A program made the position numbers and the translations under genes. From Himantopus leucocephalus (Eukaryota; Chordata; Aves; Charadriiformes; Recurvirostridae), in NCBI GenBank assembly GCA_003993805.1, contig RSEF01000014.1, forward strand, positions 5,618,019 to 5,682,018: a DNA stretch of 64,000 bases. Direction: 5' to 3'. This document shows, piece by piece, positions 11,701-24,439 of the stretch (position 1 is its first letter; each line of letters begins with the position of its first letter). Below the pieces are notes generated by a model. It had not been told where the DNA came from. It made no database searches and saw only the letters and a list, made by a program, of their open reading frames with translations.

Positions 11701-14700
11701 CAGCTTTCTTGGGGTTTTTCATCATTTCTTTGGTAGAAAAGATTTCATTTAAAGCCTTTAAAGTGTGACGAACACGCACCATTATGAACAACTCACTGAG
11801 CTACCTGGGAGCCGTACGGGGAGAAAGCAGAGGGACGAGCAGAATCAGACACTCGACGTCTCTCGTTGTTGCTCACACGTTCAAAGAAGAAATGGCACCT
11901 AAACTAAGCGGTACTTCTGTGCTCAGGAGCGGAGAGGATTATTTAGAGGCGTATGAAAGCAGGCAGCGCTCTCGCAGAGGGCGATCACAGCAGAGCCGTG
12001 CCTGGACAGGGCACTGCTGAGCCCCGCGGCCTCGCGGGCGGAACGGCAAGAGGGGAGAAGGATGACGGTCAGGGTCACAGCGGGTTAAATCAGGGAGTGG
12101 GAGAGATGTCACTGGTTAAGCGTTGCCACTTGTTCATGTTCAGTTCATGCAAAAGGTCAAAAAAATCTCTTGCACGGTGGGTTTTATTTTTCAAAACCAA
12201 CCTGGAGTGGTTCACAAGCAATTTTTCCCCAGCAGCAAACTCTTACATATGCAATCTTAATAAACATCTTCACGTTGGAGAGGGATAAAAGGCATTTTGT
12301 TTTGATTTCATTATATTTCCTGAAATTGCTTTTTTCTTTCTGCATTTTTTTCCTGCCGTTCAGTTGTGGTGGCCCTCACAGAGGGATAATGCAATAACAC
12401 TTCTGACAAGGTCAGCTTTCCAATGACTTCGCAAATGGCATTTCCCAATGACAAAACAAGCACAGCTTTTCTGCTTTTGTAATTAATATAATAGAAATGT
12501 CAACCCGGAAAGTTGGTCTCCAAAACGTAGTATGTTATCAACAGAAAATTAATTTTTTTAAAGCCAGAAAGCGTTTCCTTATCTGTAAAACTGAAAAGAC
12601 TATTTACATAGTACGACTACTCTTAGAAGCGCAAAACGAAAAATTTCCACAGCTTATGTACGTGCCTGAAAAAAACAGCAACTGGGGAGAAGAAGAGTTA
12701 AATTGCTTAAATTGCTAATTCGGACACTAGATCATTTTGAGAACTGCACATCCATTTTGCAAATTCATTTTGCACATGCCCTGTGCGCACAGGCCGACAG
12801 AAACGTCACTTCACGTCCATGCTTATCTTTAATTTAATCATGTGTTTAAAGCACAGAATTAGTCTTTCCAGCTCCTCTCCCACCCACGTAAGCAATAACA
12901 ACCAGCTGTTGGTCCCGGACCTAACTGTAGCCTCCGCGTCTCCCACGTGAGGCAGAGCAGAAAGGGTGCGGGAGCAGGGACTCTTCCAACCGCTTCTCCC
13001 AGTGGAAGGAAGACCCTGCTGCTCAGAGGCAGAAAGGGAGTTAAGAGGATCTGCTCTCCCTGAAAGGGGAATGAGTTCTTGGCACCGTCCCACGGAGGGA
13101 CATGGAGGCATCGTCCCATGGAGGCTGAGCCCATGGGCACACCTCATCTACCTCGACCCAAACCTACGTGCCACACGGTCAGGTAGGTCAAAGCTCCACC
13201 TGGGACCTGCTGCTTGTTGTAGGCTGAGTCTCTCCTTCAAATGCACACGAGGACAGTGAGCCCTGAGCCCTGTCATCCAATTCTTTCTATATTTAGTTTT
13301 TACAGCTCCTTACAGGCACTCAGGACAAACGAGCGCAAGCTTCAGAGTGCCATCAGCAGGGTGGGGGACACCCAGCGGAGGACGCCGCTCTCTCATCTTG
13401 GGTGGAGCAAAGGGGGTGGGGGGAAGAGGATTCAGCTGCAGCAGAACAACAGATCTTGCAGCTACAGCATGGGCTGTCACAGCAAAACAGCAGAATGCAA
13501 ATTCTGCTGTGAAAAACATTTGCCGTCGATGTCAAACCCAGCCCTCCAGGTGTCTGCAGCTCCCAGGCACGAGATCGGCACAAACCTTCTCAAACACTTG
13601 CAGAAAAGTGATCAGTTGAAGAACGTTCCCCCCTCCAGTTCCTTTCACTTCAACCACTTTGTCTCAATTCCTTACACAGTCTTGCGGCACCCAAAGCGAC
13701 AGTGACTAGAAGACCAAGTAGGGTGAAGTCTCCCCTTCCCTCAGCGTTGCATACAGGAGCCAGTACCTGGGACAGGACGGCACTGGAGTAAGCTACATTT
13801 CACCTCCTACGGACCCAAGACAGTAGCAAGCAAAGGGACACATGTGCTGGAATCCTTAGAAAATTCTTTTTCTTCACTACTCCAGGAAAGTAAGGAGATG
13901 TAGACACAACTACAGACAAATATATTTAAACATTGCTCTGGTTCTGCTTCCCTCCACTAAAAAGCAGCTTGGACGCCCATAGGGTTGTAGGATCTTCCTA
14001 CATCCAACCTCTACAAATCGTTAAGACTCTCATGAAAATAATTCTCCTCCTCCTGACAGAAGAAAGTTAAACATCATCCTGATGTAAAAAGCTTATCTTC
14101 TTTTCCTGTCTCATGCTCACCCTTTGTTTACCTATTAATCCCCTCCCAAATTCCTGACTTCAGAAAAGGTAGTGGCATCTCTGGGGAAATCTCGACGCTC
14201 TGGATTCATACAGAGAGAAAATTAAGCCTCAGTTCCCCCACGGTCCCAAACTGCTTCCACATGAACAGGAAAGTTTGTGGTTAATGGCTCTTCACAGGTC
14301 CTGGTCTAGATGTGCCACGCAAAACTAAAACAACCTAGCAGATGTCCTGTATGTTGGGAATCTTGTAATAAATAACCTCATGGCATCAATCACAATCCAT
14401 TAACTGAAACTAGATCAATTCTTCAAATTTGCTATAGTTTCTATTCAATAATGTTGTTGTCTCTATCTGAAATACCACCTAAGCAAATGTGCTCATAAAA
14501 TAGGGAACAGTTCATTTCTCCTCAATGCAACAAATCATGGGTCAAAGACCATTTCCAAAGCGCTTTGAAAAAAGCTCATTGGACTTCCGATATATTCATG
14601 AATTTAAGCAATGCTTGACCTGAGCTGTTGTGAACATGCATCGAAAAAAATAGTTAGTACTGCCTGATACTGTGCCAGGAGCAATCCAAAACTCCTTAAT

Positions 14701-15086
14701 TCTCCAGACAGTCCTCCAGCTTTATAAAGATTTTGGGTCTTGGTTTGAAAGGATGCTCGGAGTGACTGGTGTCTGAGCGGTGCAGCTGTTCCTGCCAGAG
14801 GCTCACATCACATGTTGAAATAAGCTACTGTGCAATTACTTAATTATCTCTCTCTCCTATCCTTTAAAAAAATCCACTGCAATTCAACTTGAAGCAAACC
14901 CAGTTAATCCAGTTTTATGGCTGAGAATTAAAACAGAGAGAAGTCAGAGATTCAAAGCTGCAGTTCTTGTGGCAATACCACCCCTCTAAGAGGCACAGAT
15001 ATTAATGCCTTCAAACCGTAAGTATTTGAGGAACAAAGAAATGCAAAACCCCCTTTTAGTGCAGCTTATCGCAGCTAGCATTTTAG

Positions 15087-15215
15087 AGCCCGCTGCTCAG
15101 AAATCCTCAGTCCCTTCCCCTGTCCTTGGATGCCGCCCGAGCCCGTGCCCCGCTCCCTCGCTCGGCCACCTCCCGCCGTCCGCCCTTGCCTCGCTCGCCG
15201 GGCGCGCAAGGGAGG
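15087..15215. other. small CpG-dense patch inside the intron
   Basis: This is a sharp GC-rich island with roughly a dozen or more CpG dinucleotides in about 100 bases, set in AT-rich intron. Examples are CTCGCTCGGCCACCTCCCGC and CTCGCTCGCCGGGCGCGCAA. Candidates include a short orphan CpG island, an alternative promoter or a decayed GC-rich insertion. No TATA box, first exon or known repeat family is evident. Confidence 0.5.
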
Positions 15216-16263
15216 TTTGTTCTGCCCGAGTTCCCTTAACAAGAACTCCCTCATTCCAGCCATCCATCTTCCCACTTCCTTCTCTGCCGTATCCGCTCGA
15301 CCATCCTTCAAAATTCAGGGCTGAGGAGCTAAGGAATAAATGTTACAGCACACGCATCAAGGGAACTATAACTTTGAATTACCTGACCTGGGCGAGTTTA
15401 AATTCTCAGCCATAACATTGGATTAACCTAATTTCTTTTTATTGAATATTTTACCTTTACAAGCCCTACAGCCCTTTCTCTCAGAGAAATACGAGAACTG
15501 AAGGTCAAATAAATTCTTTTATGGGTATATTTGTAATTTTCATAATCTAACCTCTTAGCATTGAGCATTAATATCTAGCGCTGGTAGGACAAAGCAAAAT
15601 CCAGTCGGTATTCTGGGAAAAGAGATCGCATTTCTGTATCACTTCAAAAATACCTCATAAAATAACTCATAACTTTTCACTTTGCTGCATGTTCTGAATT
15701 GTTATACAATTTTTTAAAACTCTCTAAACACCTTGCTTAAATAGAATTTGTCAGACACAACATCAGTAAGAATACAGAGGCTGTCCTTGTGCCTCCACCT
15801 CAAAAGCAGCAGGTACAAAGATGGTCATAAACGTCGCACTTTCATCATTACAAGGCTTACCAGGTACAGAAACAGGCAAGAGAAAGAATTACACAGAATC
15901 GATTCCCAAAAAATTGCTAAGATAATTTTTTTCAGCTCTTTCATGCTTCTAAAAGGGAAAGGGAAGCAAGGCCCACGAGTCAATTCATCTTCTGCCTCCA
16001 GGCCGGTCATTTGAAGCCGACGTTCACTACTGCCATGTCGAAAGCCCTCCGGTGACGAAGCTCTACCCTAACGAAGCGTGTCACCTCCATGCCTCTGCAG
16101 GACAAATTCCTATAGGGACCCACACAGGTACACAAAGAGGTAGAATATCGAAAGTCAGTGAAAAGGCAAATTTATCCACTAGCTATGAAGAATTAGGGCA
16201 ACACCAGATCCAGAGCAAAAGATCTCACTAGAGAGGATCCAACGGAGAGCAAGAAGGCAGTGT

Positions 16264-16324
16264 CAGGTTGATGGTGGACTTGATGATCTCAAAGGTCCCT
16301 TCCAACCTAGACAATTCCGTGACT
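16264..16324 (+). mobile_element. CR1 LINE, very short 3' end
   Basis: The tail shows TTGATGGTGGACTTGATGAT followed by CTCAAAGGTCCCTTCCAACC and a degraded CAATTCCGTGACT terminal repeat. Only about 60 bp of CR1 remain, which is typical of extreme 5' truncation. Confidence 0.85.
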
Positions 16325-17887
16325 GGATGATCTGCAGTGCCCCCGGCCAGGGAACAACTCGGGCATCTCGGATCGAGATCCCTCCCACGCGGGCAGACCG
16401 GCAAGTCAGAAACTAAGGGGGGAACTCTCAGGCTTTGGGAAGCCATTTTGGAGCAGGATAAGGAAGTGGGAACTCAGCACCTCTGCTGCTTTCTTCACTG
16501 AGTACAAAAGTAAGTAGTAAACCTATGACCAAAGCAGGCAAAGTAAGGAAGCTCACGTCAAGAAAACCAAGCACGTGCCTGGGAGCCCGTGCCAGAAAAC
16601 ACGCTTTGCTCCTCTCTTTCAGAAATCTGCAGATCTCACTTGAGAAGCAGTAATATTTTCTGGTTTTGTTTAAAGATACTTCCTCCTTCCAAATGGTCTC
16701 TGTGCGCTGCTTCGAAACCACTCCAGATAGCCTCCTCTCCAAACACAGCGATTTCAGCTCGCCTTATCCATGCTTTGTAGAGAGATTCCGCAATTGTATT
16801 AGCAGACGATATTAGCAGGCCCCATGGAACAGCCCGTTTCAAAGGAAAATGCCTTGTACTCACTTCATTCTGGAAGACAATTTCCATTTGCTTAATATAG
16901 TCATGATATTTTACTGGAGTAATTATACCCTTAGCTATCAGTAACAATTAAACCCTTAGACTGAGGTTGCCTAATAAAGGTCTCAAAATAAATAACACAT
17001 TCCAAACACAATATTTTTTAAATGTCAAGCATGCAAATAAGCTCTTGTAATGAATATCATCAAATCAGCCTGAAGTTAGTCTGGCATTGTACAAATCTCG
17101 GCAGAAGCTGCCGTTAGAGCCTTGTGGGGCTCTACCGAGAACGGCACACAAAGGGCAGCGCCGGCGCCGCCGGTGAAACCATTCCATTCCCTGCCGTGAC
17201 CGGTGCCTGGGAGAGGCAGGGGAAGGCACCAGCGCTGCCCTGTCCCTGTGGCCGCAGAGCCGCGTGGCTTGGGGAACGCAGTCGAGACTACGGGGAGGCT
17301 GAGAAGAATTTCTGTTTCTTCTTTTGTATTTTCTGTAGCAACTCCCATGAAAACTAGAGTCAGACCATTCTGTTACAAGCCAAACAAAACCCAGCGGCGG
17401 ACAAATCAGGGGGTACAGGCAAAGGAGGAAAATCACTCTCAAACTCCGAGATCTAGAGATATTTGGGATCAGGTCCTAGATCCTAGAAAGCTGTTACATA
17501 CGGAAGGCAAGAGCGTGGTTTAAAGGTCCTTACAGTGCAGACAGCAAGATGATTAAGAAAATTGAAGTAGACCAGTGATAGCCATTTAAAAAACCAACAG
17601 ACAGGAAAAGTGTTGTCAGAATAAAGATTTGCAGAATCTCCTCGTAGAGCACCCACTGCAGGCAAAGAGGGGTGCAGCAAATCACCTTCGACCCCGCTAC
17701 GGCTGGGAGGCAGCTGCCCAAGCTCCAGAAGGTGGTTCGGTGGATCAGCACTAGAACATGACCCAGTAAGGAACTGGAAGATGTTAGTCCAAAAAAATCA
17801 CAACAAATTTGGGTTATACAGAGGGGGGAAAAAAAAAGTTAGTGTTAAAACAAATCCTCCCAGAACTGTCTTTCCCTGAAGCACCTC
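16325..17887. other. intronic sequence, no gene seen
   Basis: Mostly unique sequence. A moderately GC- and CpG-rich part at about 17100-17290 (GCAGCGCCGGCGCCGCCGGT) stands out. No exon is recognised. Confidence 0.55.
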
Positions 17888-18107
17888 AGAATCACAGAAT
17901 CCCAGACTGGTCAGGGCTTGAAGGGCCCTCTGGAGCTCACCCAGTGCCACCCCCTGCCAGAGNNNNNNNNNNNNNNNNNNNNNNNNNNNNNNNNNNNNNN
18001 NNNNNNNNNNNNNNNNNNNNNNNNNNNNNNNNNNNNNNNNNNNNNNNNNNNNNNNNNNNNNNCTCGCCCTGCTGGCCACACTCTGCTTGATGCCCCCCAG
18101 GATGCAC
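17888..18107 (-). mobile_element. CR1 LINE interrupted by an assembly gap
   Basis: The left flank (17888-17962) is the reverse complement of a CR1 3' end (AGAATCACAGAATCCCAGAC, then AAGGGCCCTCTGGAGCTCAC). The right flank (18063-18107) matches the CR1 segment CCTGCTGGCCACACTCTGCTTGATG, seen also in the copy at 43629-44303. Both flanks have the same orientation, so one CR1 copy probably spans the unresolved 100 N. Its true length is unknown. Confidence 0.82.
17963..18062. other. assembly gap (100 N)
   Basis: A run of exactly 100 N, the usual placeholder for a gap of unknown size. Open frames drawn across it are meaningless. Confidence 0.98.
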
Positions 18108-21100
18108 CCCGGGATCCACCCCACTCTTCTTGATCCACCTCACAAGACACAAAGCTGTCAGAGACCAACAGATGCAAACACAAAACATCGTATTTACTCA
18201 ACCCCAACAGAAAATGTCTACAGCAGCCATCATCAAACCCCCAAACCTCACTTTTTTCCTCACAAAACTTAGCACGCTTTATCCCGTATCCCAGACCCTC
18301 CTGTGTAAAGCACGAAGACGAAGCCCAGTGACCACCCTGCACCAGAGTGAACTCGGGGTCGATACACCACCAGCTAACGGCGGGAGAGGGGGGATTTTCC
18401 ATAAAAGCATCTACCTCACCTCTGACCTCTTAGTCCCCATCCTTTAAAACAGGCACCCTGCAAGAGCAGTCTGGGAATTAAAATTCGTGATGTTACTGGA
18501 CACTAAAAATTACAATTCAGCAGAGACCAGTTCAAACCCCCCGTACTCCACAGACAGCAATTAATTACCTCTTTCTCTCCGTCCCACAGCAGTTAATGAT
18601 CTTCTCTCTTCCCTTGCTATCGTGCCCCTCCACCCATAATTACCAATCACCTTTTCTCTGAAATTATTTAACTGATTAATACAATCCAGTTGAAATTAAA
18701 GGGAGTTGTGCTCCGTTGCAAAGGCTGTTGAGTCTCCCACAGGCGGAGTTCCCCGTCGCCCCTCTTCTCAAGCTGCAGGGCGATGGGGTAGGGACCGCCT
18801 CACCCCACAAAGCCTGCCCTGCTGAATCACAGGAGAGGGAGCAGGTGAATCGCTTTAAAATGCATTTATTCGCAGGCACGAAGAGGAAGATAACTTCCCT
18901 GGGTTTATAAAAATCTACGGAGGGCAGACACGGTGAGCAGAGGCGAGGGACTGGCAAGGCTGAGGCTGCCCGCAGATAACAATCGCGCGCAGGGCGGCCA
19001 CGCAGCTGGTGGTGCACGAGTAATGGCGCTGCTTAAATGATATACATGGAGTCATGAAGGGGATCGAAGGGAGGAAGAAGCATCGTATCATAACAGCCAG
19101 GGAAAAGCGTTCGCTACTGCCCGTAGCACAGCGGAGCAGCTCAGCGCTGCCCCAAAGCCGTCCGGTGCTGCCTGGACGAGAGCACAGGGTACGATACCCA
19201 AAAGAAGGTCTGTTGCAAGGCATCTGTTTGCCAGACCGGCTGCTTTTAGTGCTACTGAGCACAATGTTTAAAGATAAATTTTTACATATCCCAGAAAAAG
19301 GGTTCATTCACCTCCCTCGCTGAACCCCCAGACCTTTAAGATCCTTCCCTGGACTTTAAAATCGTTTGCCGCCTAAGAAAAAAAACCGTAACGCAGGACC
19401 CAATATGACAGAGAAACCTTCAGCATTATTTTAAATCTTTACTGATTACAAAACAAAGCAGATGGCAAATCAAGTCATGAACTCTGCATCTGCCATGCTT
19501 AATGAACAGTTTAATTACCTCGTCCCATTTCTGATGCATCTCTGCCATTCCGGGCTCCGGGAGTCACTCACATACTTCGCACTGACTCTCGTGAAGATAT
19601 CTCAGGGAACACGGCTGGATGAAGAGTCAGCTGGAGTTGCTTAATCAATACTTGTTTAATCACCAACTTTTATGGTGATGGCCTAAATTATGTCTCAACA
19701 GAAACAAATTTCCTATCAGATCGCACGAGCTGGTTGAACGCTCCGAAAACAAAATGGAATTTTTCAGCCGCCTTCTCCGGGCAGCGGAGTACCCAAAGGC
19801 AGACAAATGCACAGACGGGGAATAAACACAGTGAAACAACAACATCCAGTACAATCAGATTAATTCATTTGCTGCGTTGTGCCTTATACGAGAGCAAGGG
19901 ATGCAATTAGGACAGTGTACATCCACAACGTCTACAATTTGAGAAGCAAATTGGACTCATTTGGGATAAGCTACAAGAAGTAAACGAAATTGCACTTCAC
20001 ATTTTGAGTTCTTGTGTATGCAAATAGGCAAGAGCCTCCCGCGAAGGAGGGACCGTGCGCCGGCTGCAAGCGAACAGGGCATTTGGTCTCCGGTCAAATC
20101 CACTGCCTGCGCTATAGGCTGCTCCTGCTCGCTGTGCAGCTGTGTGCAGCTGTGTCCACCAGCCCCGGGCACAGAAGAACTGTTTTAAGGAGTCATTGGC
20201 AGGTCTTCAACCCTAACAGCAGCTAAATAACGAATGTAGCTACGGGCTGAGCGCGACCGGGTAAAATCACACGAGGAGAGGAGGAGGTGACAACCCTAAA
20301 AAGACCCATGCAAGCCAACTTCTGGCCCTCCACATGAGCGGGCTTTGGGAACCCTTCAGTGTGCCCTTCTTGCTTGCCTCCAGCCTCCCTTCTCCTGCAC
20401 AAGGTCCATTTGTGCCTCCTGAAAGCTGCTCCCCTGAAACACATAGACCAGAGCTTTCTTTCCATTAAATAATGACTCAATCAGCTGCCTGGACTCAGAT
20501 AAGGAATTTCAGAACAGGTTTTTCATTTTGGGAGACATACATGTCATATAAAATACCCTGAGAGATTCAAATTTTGGCCATTCAGTAGCAGAATTGATTG
20601 TTTTTAACAAGCCTACTTCATAAACAAATACCAGGAGTTGTGTGCAAAGCTCTCAGAAAAAGAGAAATACTCACAGAGCTTGAGGACAACACGAAAGTCA
20701 AATACAAAACTGTGTCGGTAAACATGGCATTCAAAGCCACTACAACAGAAAATCAAACAGGAAAAAGGGCAGAGGTGGACAAGGTCTTCCCCAGCATTTC
20801 AGATATCTCCCACTACTGCTGTATCAGAACTACCTCAGGTAATAAAGCAAAGATTAAAGACTTCCCTAAAACTTTGAGCAAAGCCAAAGGAAAAAGACAG
20901 CACAACAGTCAGCAAACTCAGCCACGCAGATCTCTAAAAGAGCGAGAGTACATCCCTTCAAACATCAGTTTGTGTGACACTCCAGGAGATACCTTCAAGC
21001 CCTCAATGTCCGAAAACCTCCGGGGTGTCCAAATCTAGTCTTATGTTTCACTGAAAACATGTAGATCAGAAAACTTAAGTACTGCCCTGATTTACAAGGA

Positions 21101-24019
21101 CATACGGGGGGAAAGTAATCAGCTAACGTGTTCTAAACAGCAGTTTGTCAACAGGAATACCCGTGTCGCAGCTCCTGCGCCAGCCCGCTGTCAGAGGCGG
21201 CGTCAGTTGGGCTGGACCACTGCACCAGCACGTCAAAGACTGGAGACCGCTGTTCTTCACATCTGCCAGGGAAGAGGGGTTTGTAGTGACTCACCGAACT
21301 ATCCTTGACTGACAATCGTGCCACATCCAAAGAGTAAACCAACTGGAAAGGCCCAAGTAAGGTCAAGAAAGCCCAAAAGAAGTAAATGAGGCGAGGAAGC
21401 AAGCAATGGAGGGAGAAGTTAAATGCACTGAAATGGAAATATGAAAGCAACCAAGAAAGGACAGAGACTGTGGCAAGTAGAAAATGAACAAGACTGAACA
21501 AGTGAGACAGGCAATCTCTGAAAGCCAAAAAATATTGTTTGAATCTCAAGGAAGAAAATTCAATAGCCATAAAAGTAAGCTGAGAAGGAATGAGATCGGC
21601 AAAGCAAGTACCTCCTGATGAGAGTATGTTTGCTACTAAAATATTAGGTACTACTGTTATCAAATTAAGAACAGCTTATTGTTTTCTATTATCTTTCAAA
21701 ACATATTCAAGCCCTGAGACTTCCACGTTACAATTTGAGCCCAAAGAAAGGAGAGCTGTTACTGCATTAAACTCGCACTGTCAAACACGCCTGATGCCTT
21801 TCAATCCTTATTTGCTCAGCATACAGGACCGGATTCCCTGCCCCGCTAGAGGGTCAAATATACACAAATGCAAAAATCACACTATCAAAAGCAATAGCAA
21901 TTCAATCATATACATAATTGTCTCCCCCAAATTAGATTTTCACAGTCCTATTTAACAAGACAAAGATTCAATAGAGAGAGCTCATCTTTTCTATTCTCAA
22001 ATTACATAGAAGCACACTGTATTACTGATGCCACTAATTAGATGATTAAATACCATTCTAGGTGATATGCCTTCAATGTAAAATAATTATTTTTAACAGG
22101 CAGTATATTTGCTCAATCTCATTTTAAATCACAATATCATACTTTTTTAATTAAATGAAATTCCTTCTTCTGATTTTGCATGAGAAGAGCAACCAGTAGG
22201 CGAAATAGCGCCAAGGATAGATTGCCCAAGTGCCATAAAGCATCTACTTTTCACAAAGGACCCCGCGCATTCCCTGGATGGAATATAAATTTTCAGAGAA
22301 CAGCAAAGTCTTTATTCCTTTAAAACAGGCCAGTTGAGGAATCATTGAGCACACTGAAAACTCCCACTGTCAAAACACAAGTTTATTTGCCATGCTCTGA
22401 TGAAGGACGTTTCCAACTTTTCCCCTACTCCTCTTCAGGGGGAGGATAGCAAACAAAGCAAAGGCTCTGTCTTTCCATATAAATTAGGGTACAATCCATC
22501 ACATGACGAAGCACTGTTGTCTTTTTGTCCAGTACGTATAGAAAAGTAATGATATCTTGTGTTCTATGACAAAACACGTTTCTGCTGAGGACTGGAAATA
22601 AGTTAACAAAGGGAATATTTTAGAAACCAGCTGAGAAACTCCCTTCAGGGCTGAGCAGCCCAGCGCAATGCTAGACAGCTGAGAAGGCTGGAAAGGAAGG
22701 ATTTTTATCAGGTTCACTATCCACCTGTGTCCTACCCAGCCATGCCAGTACCAGACCAGAACGGTACGGAGGGCTGGATGCTGCTGGGGGGAGTAGAAAG
22801 ATGCCTTTTCTGCTTCCACGGAGAGAGTTTGGTCCATGCCCCCCGACCGCAGTGCCTGCCTCAGTGCGAAGCAGAAAGAACTGATGTAATTTTTCTCTTC
22901 TCACTCATGTGACTCTCCAAGGCATCAAATTCTCCAGCCAGAGGATCTGATAGAATATCCTCTTGTAAAGCAGTTGCTTCACACTTCAAGAAGCCCTGCT
23001 TACCGCACCGTACATCACAGACTCTTTGGCTTAACAACGACACAGAATTACAAAGAGCTGGGTGCAGCACAATTAAAACCCATCAAAATCCTTTAGCCGA
23101 CGCCGAAAATTAAAGCCTAAAGCACAAGCAACAGAATAGCTCCTTTCCCTCTTGCTCACACCCCCCCGTATCAGCACCCTTCCTCCCCGTACACCGCGAT
23201 GTGCCTGGCTCCCTCTCACTTGACTCTGACCTTACGCACACACAGAAGCTTACTTACGGGAGCAGCTTTATAACGTCCGGGAGACTGCTCAGTTGAGGGT
23301 GTGAGGAGTATTCTTGGGAAGTGAAGTACCTATCATTCTGACTATACAGAATTATTATTCCCTTCGGGTAAAGAGCGCTCTCAGAATTTAATATAAAGTT
23401 TTCAATTCTCTACAGACTTCAGAATTATTGTATAGAATTTCATCACGAGAGCATACCTGATATAGGATAATGCAGACTTCTTTGATATATCCTATAGAAA
23501 GAATCTTAAAACGTATTTTCAATTTACTGGTCTAGTGCCTACCATTACATTGGCACAGACTTTCAGCATAAGAGGAAAGCGAATCTCTTACTCTCTGTAA
23601 ATTGTTTTTCCACAGGAACAGTTGACAAGGTGCTGTCGTTTCATTCTCTTTCGGGAAGGAGGCGATGCAGCCAAAGCCATTATAAATTCCCTTCAGTGGC
23701 TCAAAACACTCTAGCGACAACAGGATTCAATTCTCTGCCCTTGCACAAATGCCAAGCCTGAGACGAAGCTATGTAGCACCAACCCAGCGTGGGCCCAGGT
23801 GGGGGGAACACCAGCAGAGCCTTAGGATGTACGAGTACTTTTATTCTAACGCAGCCCTACAGACAACTGTCATGTCTCTTATAGCACCCGCTATGCAAAG
23901 ACCCCATAGCAACTTTGTAGGACCAGTTACGGAGGTGAACGAAGAAGAAACAGCAGGGACTACAGCTGGAGGAAAGAAATAAGGACATGGGCTTTCCCAA
24001 ACATTATCTAGAGACTCAC
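18108..24019. other. intron immediately downstream of the MAD1L1 exon
   Basis: About 5.9 kb of unique intronic DNA. It contains the longest open frame in the window (21148-21663, minus, 171 codons), which resembles no protein I know and lies where the plus strand is purine-rich. Stretches at 18430-18690 and 19440-19660 are AT-rich and free of recognised repeats. No second MAD1L1 exon was found. Confidence 0.55.
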
Positions 24020-24164
24020 CTTGGTGAGCAGCAGTACACGTTTCTGCAGCCGTCTGACCAGCGCTTCGTGCTGCTCACGCTTCTTCTTCTCATCCAAGAG
24101 TTGGCTCTGAATTCGTAGTATTTCTTCCTGTAGCTGCTGCCGGGCCTTCTCCAGTATTCGGGCA
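24020..24164 (-). CDS. MAD1L1: internal coding exon of MAD1L1 (spindle checkpoint protein MAD1)
   Basis: MAD1 is a long coiled-coil protein that recruits MAD2 to unattached kinetochores and nuclear pores, so the spindle assembly checkpoint can delay anaphase. The 145-nt exon gives one base finishing a split codon, then 48 codons running from [14 protein letters not shown] to [12 protein letters not shown]. From memory the human protein has [16 protein letters not shown] and [17 protein letters not shown] at about residues 357-410 of 718, so this is the same stretch of the central coiled coil. The 3' splice site on the minus strand is a pyrimidine-rich TATTTTCTTTTTTAG ending at 24165. The 5' splice site reads AAG then GTGAGT, with the donor at 24019-24014. 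The upstream intron is phase 2 and the downstream intron phase 0, which fits the expected next residues ERDGM. No start or stop codon belongs here. The frame is intact, so nothing suggests a pseudogene. Splicing itself is inferred. Confidence 0.93.
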
Positions 24165-24439
24165 CTAAAAAAGAAAATATGGACCTGTGAAACCTTGACC
24201 ACTGCCTCTTAGTCAGATCAGAAAAACCTGAGAGAAGCATCACTGTGATACCAGGACTCCGGGGCTGGAGCCATTTCACCTTACGGCTGCACCACTGGAA
24301 ACCGAGTAGCTGCAGTCTCATTATCAGCTGTTCTCAGAAGAAGATATGCGAGAAGAACCATCCCAGTGATAGCAGCCTTGTGCAGCACAAGACAATCACT
24401 GGAACCTCACATATACAAAGCATTTAAATAATTGCATAC

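Larger units (their letters stand above)
7621..16263. other. long intronic stretch without a recognised gene
   Basis: About 8.6 kb without a recognisable exon or autonomous repeat. Visible items are a GGGGAA repeat near 7951, a short duplicated motif near 8732-8771, and a CpG-dense patch near 15087-15215. The open frames of 60-154 codons show no domain, splice-site support or family resemblance. Confidence 0.55.

Noticed and set aside
17798..18402. Several open frames crossing the N run
   Set aside because: They exist only because unknown bases contain no stop codons.
20598..21038. 146-codon plus-strand open frame
   Set aside because: A lysine/threonine-rich chance frame in A-rich sequence. 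A frame of this length is expected about once or twice in a window of this size.
24016..24321. 101-codon minus-strand frame overlapping the MAD1L1 exon in another frame
   Set aside because: It is the +1 shadow of the real exon. The in-frame translation matches MAD1, while this one matches nothing.
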